Positions 7,649-15,575 of a stretch of DNA of 64,000 nt are shown in pieces. The stretch covers positions 1,645,501 through 1,709,500 of the forward strand of contig NZ_CP134605.1 of the NCBI RefSeq assembly GCF_031844685.1, in the 5' to 3' direction. The stretch's first letter is position 1. Each line of letters begins with the position of its first letter. The translations under genes and the position numbers were made by a program. The DNA comes from Streptomyces sp. ITFR-21. GTDB lineage: Bacteria; Actinomycetota; Actinomycetes; Streptomycetales; Streptomycetaceae. The notes below the pieces were generated by a model that was not told the DNA's origin, did no database searches, and saw only the letters and a program-made list of their open reading frames with translations.

Positions 7649-8434
7649 TTATTTTTGCCGCCTTCTCGTCTCCGGGCGCTCGAATCCGGTGTCGACGGTC
7701 GAAGCGCTTGGAGGCGAACCGGCGGCAGAAAAAGGGCCGTGCATCTCCCACACCAGATACTCCGCCGGGCCCCGTGTCGCCGCGTGTACCGCCCGTTCGT
7801 CGGTGATCCGGGCCGCGTCTCCCGGCTTCAGCAGGTGGTCGCCGAGGTGTACCCGGCCGCGTACCACGTGGACGTACAGGAAGGGGGCGTCGGGCAGGGG
7901 GCAGGAGTCGGGGGCGGTGGGGCGGCCCGCGTGGAGGGCGGCGGCGGGGTGCCGCAGGCGCAGGGCGGGCGCCGTGCCGGGGGCGCCGGAGGCCAGCAGG
8001 CGCAGGCCGGGGCCGGGGGGTGCCGGGGCGGGGGCCGCCGCGTAGCCGGGCGGGCCGCCGAAGACGCCGGGGTGCAGCCACATCTGTACGAACCGCAGTG
8101 GCGTACCGCCGGCGTTGCGTTCCTCGTGCCGGACGCCGGACCCGGCGCTGAGCACTTGCAGGCCGCCGGGGCCGAGCCGGGTGGCGCGCCCCTCGCCGTC
8201 GCGGTGCGCGAGTTCGCCCGTGACCACCCAGGTGACGATCTCGGTGTCCCGGTGCGGGTGCTCGGCGAAGCCCGCGCCGGGCGCGAGCCGCTCCTCGTTG
8301 CAGGCCAGCAGCAGCCCGAACCGTACGTTGTCCGGCGCGTAGTGGGCGCCGAAGGAGAACGCGTGCCGGGTCTCGATCCCCGTGCCCGCCTCACCGCTCC
8401 GGTAACGGTCGCCGGCCCGCCGTACCTCGATCAC
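7649..8434 (-). CDS. pirin family protein with repeat-derived tail
   Basis: A 261-residue bicupin. The N-terminal cupin carries the pirin metal motif (FAEHPHRDTEIVTWVVTGELAHRD) and VLSAGSGVRHEERN; the C-terminal cupin has FLYVHVVRGRVHLGDHLLKPGDAARITDE and ends its conserved part at YLVWEMHGPF. Pirins are Fe-binding, with roles as quercetin dioxygenase or redox cofactor; the role here is open. The last 25 or so residues (AAGSPPSASTVDTGFERPETRRRQK) are encoded by the palindromic repeat at 7652-7735, and the TAA stop lies at its edge. The native end was therefore replaced by the inserted repeat. Divergent from fasR. Confidence 0.88.
   Translation of the reverse strand: MIEVRRAGDRYRSGEAGTGIETRHAFSFGAHYAPDNVRFGLLLACNEERLAPGAGFAEHPHRDTEIVTWVVTGELAHRDGEGRATRLGPGGLQVLSAGSGVRHEERNAGGTPLRFVQMWLHPGVFGGPPGYAAAPAPAPPGPGLRLLASGAPGTAPALRLRHPAAALHAGRPTAPDSCPLPDAPFLYVHVVRGRVHLGDHLLKPGDAARITDERAVHAATRGPAEYLVWEMHGPFSAAGSPPSASTVDTGFERPETRRRQK
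7652..7735. repeat. short palindromic element inside the pirin 3' end
   Basis: About 84 bases that can fold on themselves: TTTTTGCCGCC ... CTCC ... GCGCTCGA at one side and TCGAAGCGC ... GGAG ... GGCGGC-A-GAAAAA at the other. The left 55 bases match the reverse complement of 6431-6485 with few changes, so it is another member of the family at 6.1-6.8 kb. It lies between convergent genes, where it can also serve as a two-way terminator. Confidence 0.8.
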
Positions 8435-8514
8435 GCGACCACCCTACGCACTCGGGGCAAACCCTCTTCAGACCCCCGCACCACCCGCCGCAGGCGATAA
8501 GGCAGGCTTGTGCC

Positions 8515-9723
8515 GTGCCCGACGCCTCGCATGCCCCGCAGCCGCCCGCCGCCGATCCCCTGCGCGCGGAGCACTCCGCGACGCTGCGGCGGCTGGAGAA
8601 GTCCGCCGGCCGGCTGGCGGCGAACGCCATCGCACGGATGGACGAGCAGCTGCCGTGGTACCGGGCGATGCCGCCGGAGAACCGGTCCTGGATCGGGCTG
8701 GTGGCGCAGGCCGGTATCGCCGCGTTCACCGAGTGGTTCCGGCACCCCGAGGCACCGCAGGCGATCAGCACCGACGTGTTCGGGACGGCGCCGCGCGAGC
8801 TGACCCGGGCGATCTCGCTGCGGCAGACCGTGGAGATGGTCCGCACCACCATCGAGGTGATGGAGGCGGCGATCGACGAGGTGGCCGCGCCCGGCGACGA
8901 GTCGGTGCTGCGGGAGGCGCTGCTGGTCTACGCCCGGGAGATCGCCTTCGCCACCGCGCAGGTGTACGCGCAGGCCGCCGAGGCGCGCGGCGCCTGGGAC
9001 GCCCGGCTGGAGTCGCTGGTGGTCAACGCGGTGCTGTCCGGGGAGGCCGACGAGGGCGTGCTGTCCCGGGCCGCGGCGCTGGGCTGGAACTCGCCGGACA
9101 AGATCGTGGTGGTGCTGGGCACCGCGCCCAGTGGCGACAGCGAGTTGACCGTCGAGGCGATCCGCCGGGCCTCCCGGCACGCCAAACTGCAGGTGCTGAC
9201 GGGGGTGTTCGGCGAGCGGCTGGTGGTCATCGCCGGCGGCTCGGGCGAGCCGTTGCGGGTGGCGAAGGCGCTGATCGGCCCGTTCGCGACCGGTCCTGTG
9301 GTGGCCGGGCCCGTCGTCGGCGACCTGTTGTCCGCGACGCGTTCGGCGCAGGCCGCGGCGGCCGGCCTCAAGGCGTGCGCGGCCTGGCCGGACGCGCCGC
9401 GGCCGGTGCAGTCCGACGATCTGCTGCCGGAGCGGGCGATGGCCGGGGACCGCTACGCCCGCGAGCAGTTGGTGGAGGAGATCTACAGGCCGCTCAAGGA
9501 AGCGGGCTCCGCGCTGCTGGAGACGCTGAGTGTCTATCTGGAGCAGGCGTCGTCCCTCGAGGGGGCCGCGCGGATGCTGTTCGTCCACCCCAATACCGTT
9601 CGCTACCGGCTGCGACGTGTGACTGACGTCACCGGTTGGTCACCCTCTGATGTACGGTCGGCCTTCACCCTGCGCATCGCACTCATTCTCGGCCGTCTGT
9701 CGGATGCGGATCGTTCGCGCTGA
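8515..9723 (+). CDS. fasR: FasR, PucR-type activator of the fab operon
   Basis: A 402-residue regulator of the PucR/CdaR group. The C-terminal helix-turn-helix is clear at about residues 335-395 (LLETLSVYLEQASSLEGAARMLFVHPNTVRYRLRRVTDVTG); the middle is a GGDEF-like CdaR domain, and there is no membrane segment. In streptomycetes a protein of this type immediately upstream of fabD, FasR, activates fatty-acid synthesis; synteny with fabD-fabH-acpP-fabF supports the name. The start is the GTG at 8515, preceded by AAGGCAGG. The fabD gene begins 89 bases downstream, after an inverted repeat that is a good candidate for its own binding site. Confidence 0.9.
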   Translation: MPDASHAPQPPAADPLRAEHSATLRRLEKSAGRLAANAIARMDEQLPWYRAMPPENRSWIGLVAQAGIAAFTEWFRHPEAPQAISTDVFGTAPRELTRAISLRQTVEMVRTTIEVMEAAIDEVAAPGDESVLREALLVYAREIAFATAQVYAQAAEARGAWDARLESLVVNAVLSGEADEGVLSRAAALGWNSPDKIVVVLGTAPSGDSELTVEAIRRASRHAKLQVLTGVFGERLVVIAGGSGEPLRVAKALIGPFATGPVVAGPVVGDLLSATRSAQAAAAGLKACAAWPDAPRPVQSDDLLPERAMAGDRYAREQLVEEIYRPLKEAGSALLETLSVYLEQASSLEGAARMLFVHPNTVRYRLRRVTDVTGWSPSDVRSAFTLRIALILGRLSDADRSR

Positions 9724-9726
9724 GCC

Positions 9727-9745
9727 TTTGTGGGACACCGACAAA
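9727..9745 (+). promoter_or_regulatory. inverted repeat before fabD, candidate FasR site
   Basis: TTTGT-N9-ACAAA is a perfect 5-bp dyad right after the fasR stop, 68 bases before the fabD start. It is the only AT-rich symmetric motif in the fasR-fabD gap. Its position suits activation of fabDHPF by FasR; the link is inference. Confidence 0.5.
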
Positions 9746-9812
9746 TCACCTGACAGTTCTTGGTCCCTGTCCTCACGGGCGGTCCGGGGCGCCGCCGAGA
9801 GAGAGTGGGAGT

Positions 9813-10742
9813 GTGCTCGTACTCGTCGCTCCCGGACAGGGCGCCCAGACGCCCGGCTTCCTCGCCCCCTGGCTCGAACTCCCCGGCGCCGCCGACCGGC
9901 TGGCCGGCTACTCGGTCGCGGCCGGACTCGACCTGGCCCACTACGGAACGAAGGCCGACGCGGACGAGATCCGTGACACCAAGGTCGCGCAGCCGCTGCT
10001 GGTGGCCGCCGGTCTGCTGGCGGCGGCCGAACTGAACACCGTACCGGGCCTGGTGGCCGGGCACAGTGTCGGCGAGATCACGGCGGCGGCGCTGGCCGGG
10101 GTACTGGACCGGTCGGACGCGATGGCCTTCGTGGCCGCCCGCGGCCGGGCCATGGCCGAGGCGGCGGCGGTCACCGAGACCGGCATGTCCGCGGTGCTGG
10201 GCGGCGATCCGGAGCAGGTCGTGGCGCATCTGACCGCTCTCGGTCTGACGCCGGCGAACGTCAACGGCGCCGGTCAGATCGTCGCGGCCGGCACGCTGGC
10301 CCAGCTGGCGGCGCTCGCCGCCGACCGGCCGGACAAGGCCCGGGTGATGCCGCTCAAGGTGGCGGGCGCCTTCCACACCGCCCACATGGCTCCCGCGGTG
10401 GCGGCGCTCGAAGCGGTGGCGTCTTCGCTGAGCGTTGGTGACCCCGTCCTGCCGTATGTTTCCAACGCCGACGGGAAGACCGTGGACAATGGCGCGGAGG
10501 TCGTACGCAGGCTGGTCGCGCAGGTGTCGAACCCGGTGCGCTGGGATCTGTGCATGGAGACGTTCAAGCGGTTCGGAGTCACCGCGATCATCGAGGTGGC
10601 CCCTGGCGGCACCCTGGTGGGGCTTGCCAAGAGGGCGCTGCCCGGGGTCAGGGCCCTGGCGCTGAAAACACCGGACGACCTCGAAGCGGCTCGTGCGCTG
10701 ATCGCCGAACTCGGCGCGCCTGCCGAAGAACGAGCCGAATAG
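9813..10742 (+). CDS. fabD: malonyl-CoA:ACP transacylase
   Basis: A 309-residue FabD that loads malonyl groups onto the acyl carrier protein for fatty-acid elongation (and often for polyketide pathways too). The nucleophile serine is in VAGHSVGEI (Ser85) and the catalytic histidine in GAFHTAHM (His188); the N-terminal APGQGAQTPG loop is typical. Translation starts at the GTG at 9813, the first codon giving the family N-terminus (MLVLVAPGQG), behind a GAGAGAG stretch. It is the first structural gene of the operon, 12 bases before fabH. Confidence 0.96.
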   Translation: MLVLVAPGQGAQTPGFLAPWLELPGAADRLAGYSVAAGLDLAHYGTKADADEIRDTKVAQPLLVAAGLLAAAELNTVPGLVAGHSVGEITAAALAGVLDRSDAMAFVAARGRAMAEAAAVTETGMSAVLGGDPEQVVAHLTALGLTPANVNGAGQIVAAGTLAQLAALAADRPDKARVMPLKVAGAFHTAHMAPAVAALEAVASSLSVGDPVLPYVSNADGKTVDNGAEVVRRLVAQVSNPVRWDLCMETFKRFGVTAIIEVAPGGTLVGLAKRALPGVRALALKTPDDLEAARALIAELGAPAEERAE

Positions 10743-10754
10743 GAGTCCTGTCCG

Positions 10755-11789
10755 ATGACAGCGAAGATCAGTCCGACGAAGGGCGCGCCCTACGCACGGA
10801 TTCTCGGCGTGGGCGGCTACCGGCCGACCCGCGTCGTCCCCAACGAGGTGATCCTGGAGCGGATCGAGTCCAGCGACGAGTGGATCAAGGCCCGCTCCGG
10901 CATCGCCAGCCGGCACTGGGCGGGGCCGGACGAGACCGTCGCGGAGATGTCGCTCGCGGCCGGCGGCAAGGCCGTCGCGGCGGCCGGGATCGACGCCTCC
11001 GAGATCGACGCGGTGGTGATCGCGACCGTCTCGCACTTCAAGCAGACGCCGGCGATCGCCACCGAGATCGCCTACCGGCTCGGCGCGGGCAAGCCGGCCG
11101 CGTTCGACATCTCGGCGGGCTGCGCGGGCTTCACCTACGGGCTGACGCTGGCCAAGGGCATGGTCACCGACGGCAGCGCGTCCTATGTGCTGGTGGTCGG
11201 TGTGGAGCGGCTGAGCGACCTCACCGACAAGACCGACCGCTCCACCGCGTTCCTGTTCGGCGACGGCGCGGGCGCGGTCGTGGTCGGTCCGTCGGACGTG
11301 CCGGCCATAGGCCCCACGGTATGGGGCTCCGAGGGCGACAAGTCCGACACCATCACGCAGACGGTGGCGTGGGACCGGTTCCGGGACGGCGACACCACGG
11401 GCCTGCCGCTCGACGAGAACGGCGGGGTGAAGTTCCCGGCGATCACCCAGGAGGGCCAGGCGGTCTTCCGCTGGGCGGTGTACGAGATGGCGAAGGTGGC
11501 CCAGGAGGCGCTGGACGTCGCCGGGATCAGCGCCGACCAGCTCGACGCGTTCATCCCGCACCAGGCGAACATGCGGATCATCGACTCGATGATCAAGGCG
11601 CTCAAGCTTCCCGACCATGTCGCGGTGGCCCGTGACATCGAGACCACCGGAAACACCTCCTCCGCGTCCATCCCGCTGGCCATGGAACGGCTGCTCGACA
11701 CCGGAAAGGCCAAGAGCGGCGACACCGCGCTGGTCATCGGGTTCGGGGCGGGTCTGGTGTACGCGGCGACGGTCGTTACTCTCCCCTAG
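10755..11789 (+). CDS. fabH: beta-ketoacyl-ACP synthase III
   Basis: A 344-residue condensing enzyme that starts fatty-acid synthesis by joining an acyl-CoA (branched starters in streptomycetes) to malonyl-ACP. The Cys-His-Asn triad is visible: Cys123 in DISAGCAGF, His269 in FIPHQANMR, Asn300 in ETTGNTSSAS. The C-terminus LVIGFGAGLVYAATVVTLP is standard. The ATG at 10755 has AGGAG ten bases upstream. It belongs to the fabD-fabH-acpP-fabF operon. Confidence 0.97.
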   Translation: MTAKISPTKGAPYARILGVGGYRPTRVVPNEVILERIESSDEWIKARSGIASRHWAGPDETVAEMSLAAGGKAVAAAGIDASEIDAVVIATVSHFKQTPAIATEIAYRLGAGKPAAFDISAGCAGFTYGLTLAKGMVTDGSASYVLVVGVERLSDLTDKTDRSTAFLFGDGAGAVVVGPSDVPAIGPTVWGSEGDKSDTITQTVAWDRFRDGDTTGLPLDENGGVKFPAITQEGQAVFRWAVYEMAKVAQEALDVAGISADQLDAFIPHQANMRIIDSMIKALKLPDHVAVARDIETTGNTSSASIPLAMERLLDTGKAKSGDTALVIGFGAGLVYAATVVTLP

Positions 11790-11858
11790 TCACATCCCCT
11801 CGCGGCGCCGCAGTCCCGCACGCCGCACCACCCGGTTACACCACAAGGAGCGCCGCTA

Positions 11859-12104
11859 ATGGCCACCAAGGAAGAGATCGTCGCCGGTCTTGCCGACATC
11901 GTGAACGAGATCGCCGGTATCCCCACCGAGGACGTCCAGCTGGACAAGTCCTTCACCGACGACCTCGACGTCGACTCGCTGTCCATGGTCGAGGTCGTCG
12001 TGGCGGCCGAGGAGCAGTTCAGCGTGAAGATCCCGGACGACGACGTGAAGAACCTCAAGACGGTCGGCGACGCGGTCGACTACATCCTGAACGCTCAGGG
12101 CTGA
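11859..12104 (+). CDS. acpP: acyl carrier protein
   Basis: An 81-residue acidic carrier protein for fatty-acid synthesis. The phosphopantetheine attachment serine is Ser40 in DDLDVDSLSMVEVV. Length and helix pattern are those of AcpP. The start ATG follows AAGGAG at a proper distance. It lies between fabH and fabF, as in other streptomycetes, and receives malonyl groups from FabD next door. Confidence 0.97.
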   Translation: MATKEEIVAGLADIVNEIAGIPTEDVQLDKSFTDDLDVDSLSMVEVVVAAEEQFSVKIPDDDVKNLKTVGDAVDYILNAQG

Positions 12105-12183
12105 GCCGGTCCCCCTGGCGGGACTGAGACCCCTCGGACGACGCGCTTGTCGCCCGCCCTTCTAGACGTGGAGAGACATTCCT

Positions 12184-13452
12184 GTGAGCCCGACCAATCG
12201 CACCGTGGTCGTCACCGGTATCGGAGCAACCACACCGCTGGGTGGCGACAGCGCGTCGACCTGGGAAGCACTGCTGGCCGGCCGGTCCGGCGTACGGCGG
12301 CTGACCGAGGACTGGGCGGCCGAGCTGCCGGTGCAGATCGCCGCCCGGGTGGCCGTGGAGCCCGGCGAGGTGCTGCCCCGGCCGCTGGCCCGCAAGCTCG
12401 ACCGCAGCGCGCAGTTCGCGCTGATCGCCGCCCGTGAGGCGTGGGCCGACGCCGGCTTCACCGCCAAGGCGGGCGAGGACCCGTCGATCGACCCGGACCG
12501 GCTGGGCGCGGTCATCGCCTCCGGCATCGGCGGCGTCACCACCCTGCTCGACCAGTACGACGTGCTGAACAAGCAGGGCGTGCGGAAGGTCTCCCCGCAC
12601 ACGGTGCCGATGCTGATGCCCAACAGCCCTTCGGCGAACGTCGGGATCGACGTCAACGCGCGGGCCGGGGTGCACACGCCGGTCAGCGCCTGCGCGTCGG
12701 GCGCCGAGGCCATCGGCTACGCCATCGAGATGATCCGCAACGGCCGCGCCGACGTAGTGGTGGCGGGCGGTACCGAGGCGGCCATCCACCCGCTGCCGAT
12801 CGTGGCCTTCGGCAACATGATGGCGATGTCCAAGCGCAACGACGACCCGACGGCCGCGTCCCGGCCGTACGACTCCGGGCGGGACGGCTTCGTGCTCGGC
12901 GAGGGTGCCGGCGTGATCGTGCTGGAGTCCGCCGAGCACGCCGCCGCCCGCGGCGCCCGGGTGTACGCGGAGGCGGTCGGGCAGGGCCTGTCGTCGGACG
13001 CGCACCACATCACCCAGCCGGAGCCGTCCGGCCGGGGCATCGCCGCCGCGCTCCAGCACCTGCTGGACACCTCCGACCTCAAGCCGGCCGAGATCGTGCA
13101 CGCCAACGCGCACGCCACCTCGACCCCGCAGGGCGACGTGACGGAGATCAGGGCGCTGCGCAAGGTGTTCGGCGACGACGTGGACCACATCGCGATCTCC
13201 GCCACCAAGTCGATGACCGGGCATCTGCTGGGCGGCGCGGGCGGCATCGAGACGGTCGCCACCGTGCTGGCGCTCCACCACCGGCTGGCCCCGCCGACGA
13301 TCAACCTGGACGACCCGGACCCGGACCTCGACGCGGACGTGGTGCGGGACAAGCCGCGGGCGCTGCCCGAGGGCAGCATCGCGGCCCTCAACGACTCGTT
13401 CGGCTTCGGCGGCCACAACGTGGTGCTGGCACTGCGGTCCTGGAACCGCTGA
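12184..13452 (+). CDS. fabF: beta-ketoacyl-ACP synthase II
   Basis: A 422-residue elongating condensing enzyme. The triad is Cys170 in PVSACASGAEA, His310 in VHANAHATSTPQGD and His347 in TKSMTGHLLGGAGG; the C-terminal FGFGGHNVVLALR is also standard. GTG at 12184 follows GGAGAGAC and gives the normal N-terminus (TNRTVVVTGIGATTPLGGD). It is the last gene of the fab operon, with a GC-rich hairpin 20 bases after the stop. Confidence 0.97.
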   Translation: MSPTNRTVVVTGIGATTPLGGDSASTWEALLAGRSGVRRLTEDWAAELPVQIAARVAVEPGEVLPRPLARKLDRSAQFALIAAREAWADAGFTAKAGEDPSIDPDRLGAVIASGIGGVTTLLDQYDVLNKQGVRKVSPHTVPMLMPNSPSANVGIDVNARAGVHTPVSACASGAEAIGYAIEMIRNGRADVVVAGGTEAAIHPLPIVAFGNMMAMSKRNDDPTAASRPYDSGRDGFVLGEGAGVIVLESAEHAAARGARVYAEAVGQGLSSDAHHITQPEPSGRGIAAALQHLLDTSDLKPAEIVHANAHATSTPQGDVTEIRALRKVFGDDVDHIAISATKSMTGHLLGGAGGIETVATVLALHHRLAPPTINLDDPDPDLDADVVRDKPRALPEGSIAALNDSFGFGGHNVVLALRSWNR

Positions 13453-13471
13453 CCGGGCGGCGGTCCCCGGA

Positions 13472-13490
13472 CCCCCGGCCGCGCCGGGGG
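13472..13490 (+). terminator. GC hairpin after fabF
   Basis: CCCCCGG and CCGGGGG pair around the 5-base loop CCGCG, 20 bases past the fabF stop. There is no T-run, as is usual in this group. A likely end of the fab operon transcript. Confidence 0.5.
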
Positions 13491-13551
13491 CGGTTGGGCG
13501 TGCCCCGGATCCGGCGCCCCCGACGGATCCGCGCGGCATGCCGGGTGCCCT

Positions 13552-13602
13552 GGCCAGTCCTCCCGACCGGCCAGTCCTCCCGACCGGCCAGTCCTCCCGA
13601 CC
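13552..13602 (+). repeat. three exact 17-bp tandem repeats
   Basis: GGCCAGTCCTCCCGACC occurs three times head to tail without mismatch. It lies between the fabF terminator and the ketosynthase remnant and has no apparent coding role. A second 17-bp-period tandem array occurs at 13789-13852, beyond the remnant. Confidence 0.95.
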
Positions 13603-13647
13603 GGCCGGGGCACCCGGCTGTCCGGGGGCTCCCTCCCGGCGGCGTCG

Positions 13648-13776
13648 TCACGGGCGGTCCACCACCTGCCCGGCGCAGGACATCCCGCCGCCGAAGCCGA
13701 GCAGCAGTACCGGTCCGCCGGCCGGGAGTGTGCCGCGCCCGACGAGCTCGGCGAAGGCCAGCGGCACGTACCCGCC
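13648..13776 (-). pseudogene. C-terminal remnant of a ketosynthase III (FabH-like)
   Basis: Only the last 42 residues of a FabH-like condensing enzyme are left, with a natural TGA stop. The stretch YVPLAFAELVGRGTLPAGGP, then VLLLGFGGGMSCAG, matches the ketosynthase III C-terminus (compare LVIGFGAGLVYAA in the intact fabH nearby). Upstream the frame runs into a GC-rich tandem repeat and proline/arginine low complexity, so the catalytic Cys, His and Asn are absent. It is not a recent copy of the adjacent fabH, as the sequences differ clearly. It is probably the residue of a deletion event. Confidence 0.7.
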
Positions 13777-13788
13777 GGGGCCGCCCGG

Positions 13789-13852
13789 CCCGGCGGGTCG
13801 CGGGGCCCGGCGGGTCGCGGGGCCCGGCGGGTCGCGGGGCCCGGCGGGTCGC
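13789..13852. repeat. 17-bp tandem repeat, 3.8 copies
   Basis: CCCGGCGGGTCGCGGGG is repeated three times in full and once in part. The array abuts the truncated ketosynthase III fragment exactly where its homology ends, so it may mark the deletion junction. Confidence 0.9.
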
Positions 13853-13891
13853 CCGGTCGGAAACCCGCGGGCGCGCCCGACCCGGGGGCCG

Positions 13892-14798
13892 TCAGGACGT
13901 GGCGGGTGGGCCGTCGGGGCCGAAGCTGGCGAAGTAGGCGGCGGCCATGTCCTCGCCGGCGTAGCCGAGTTCACCGGCGCGGCGCATCCGTTCCGCGCCG
14001 GCCGCCGCCGCGTCGAGCGTGACGCCCGCCGACTCCCCGGCGGCCACGATCAGCCGCAGGTCCTTCTCCGCTCCCTCGACCGTGAAGCTGGGCGAGAAGT
14101 CGCCACCGAGGATGGCCGCGCCCTTGATCCGCAGGTAGGCGACGTCCATGGCGCCCCCCTCGATCGCGTCGAAGAACCGCGCCGGGTCCACCCCGAGGCC
14201 CTTGGCCAGCGCCAGCGTCTCCCCGGTCGCCACCGTCAGCGCGAGCACCCAGTTGTTGAGCACCAGCTTGAGCGCGCTGGCCGGGCTGTCCGCCGCGTCG
14301 CCGTCCAGCCAGACGGTCCGGCCGCCGATCGCGTCGAAGACCCGGTCGGCGACCGGCCGGGCGGCGGCAGGACCCGCCGCGGTCACGGTCAGTTTCCCGG
14401 TCTCGGCGACCGACTTCGTGCCGAGCACCGGCGAGTCGAGGAACAGCAGGCCGTGCTCGGCGGCCAGCGCGGCCAGCTCCCGCTGCGACGACGGCCCCAC
14501 CGTGCTGGTCTGCGCCCACACGGTGCCCGCCGCCAGCACGGGGGCCGCGGTCCGCATGACGTCGAGCACGGCGGGGCCGTCCAGCAGCATGGTGAGCACC
14601 GCGTCCGCGCCGCGTACCGCCTCGGCCGGGTCGGCGACGACCTCGACGCCGTGCTCGGCGAGCGGCAGCGCGCGGGCGGTCGTACGGTTCCAGGCGCGTA
14701 CCCGGTGTCCCGCGGCGACCAGGCTGCGGGCCATCCCGGCGCCCATCAGACCGGTACCGAGGACCGTGACGGTCAGGGGTGTGTCGTGAGAGGACATG
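13892..14798 (-). CDS. NAD(P)-dependent beta-hydroxyacid dehydrogenase family protein
   Basis: A 301-residue protein of the 3-hydroxyisobutyrate dehydrogenase/6-phosphogluconate dehydrogenase superfamily. An N-terminal Rossmann fold carries TVLGTGLMGAGMARSLVAAG; the substrate loop LDSPVLGTKSVAETGKLT and the catalytic lysine region ASALKLVLNNWVLA (Lys in LKLVLNN) follow. It would oxidise or reduce a small hydroxy acid, or act as an imine reductase-like enzyme; the substrate is not evident. The ATG at 14798 gives the family N-terminus; a longer in-frame start at 14863 would overlap the DUF3145 gene and adds unrelated residues. Confidence 0.88.
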
Positions 14799-14822
14799 GC
14801 AGCCAGGCTATTGCGCCCGGCG

Positions 14823-15317
14823 TCAGACCACTTGGTGCAGCCAGCGGACCGGCGCGCCCTCACCCGCGTAGCGGAACGGCTCCAGCTCGTCGTCCCACGG
14901 CTTGCCGAGCAGTTTGGACAGCTCGCCCTCCAGGTCCCCCTCGCCCTTGCGGGCGCGCTGCATCGCGGCGCGCAGCCGGTCCTCGGGGATCAGGATGTCG
15001 CCGTGCATGCCGATCACGGCATGGAAGATGCCCAGGTCGGGGGTGGCGCTGTAGCGCTCGCCCTCCGCGCCGGAGCAGGGCTCGGCGGTGACCTCGAAGC
15101 GCAGCATGTGCCAGCCGCGCAGCGCGGAGGCCAGCTTCGACGCGGTACCGGGCTCGCCCTGCCAGGAGAACTCGGCACGCCAGGTGCCGGGGGCGGCGGG
15201 CTGGCGGATCCAGTCCAGGGAAACGCGCACGCCGAGGACGCCCGCGACGGCCCACTCGACGTGCGGGCACAGCGCGCGCGGCGCGGCGTGCACGTATAGA
15301 ACACCACGTGTCGTCAC
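14823..15317 (-). CDS. DUF3145 domain-containing protein
   Basis: A 164-residue cytoplasmic protein of the actinobacterial DUF3145 family, whose function is unknown. The family N-terminus TTRGVLYVHAAPRALCPHVE starts at the GTG at 15317, with GGAGGT five bases upstream; this is far better placed than the longer frame to 15401. Other family stretches are RAEFSWQGEPGTASKLASAL, MLRFEVTAEPCSGAEGERYS and FHAVIGMHGDILIPEDRLR. It precedes the dehydrogenase gene by 24 bases on the same strand, so the two may be co-transcribed. Confidence 0.92.
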   Translation of the reverse strand: MTTRGVLYVHAAPRALCPHVEWAVAGVLGVRVSLDWIRQPAAPGTWRAEFSWQGEPGTASKLASALRGWHMLRFEVTAEPCSGAEGERYSATPDLGIFHAVIGMHGDILIPEDRLRAAMQRARKGEGDLEGELSKLLGKPWDDELEPFRYAGEGAPVRWLHQVV

Positions 15318-15575
15318 CGGTACCTCCAGTGTGGGACGAGGTTCGCCTTCCCCAGCGGCCTCAACACCCGAACCGGCTGCTCCCGGGGCAACATGAGACA
15401 TTCTGCACTATTCATCGCAAACAGGACGACATTGGTGCCTGACGCCCGGCCGGTTTCGACCTCCCGTCGGTTCGCGCGGGTGTCAGGCTAAAAGCTACCG
15501 TGCGGCGTCATCGAGGGAGTGACGTACCGTCGGGCTCGTAACAGATGTCACCCACTCGTCGGAGGGGAGCGCGGC

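Noticed and set aside
9813..13452. Polyketide or antibiotic gene cluster
   Set aside because: The enzymes are the primary-metabolism fab set with FasR; no tailoring genes, large synthases or second carrier proteins are near.
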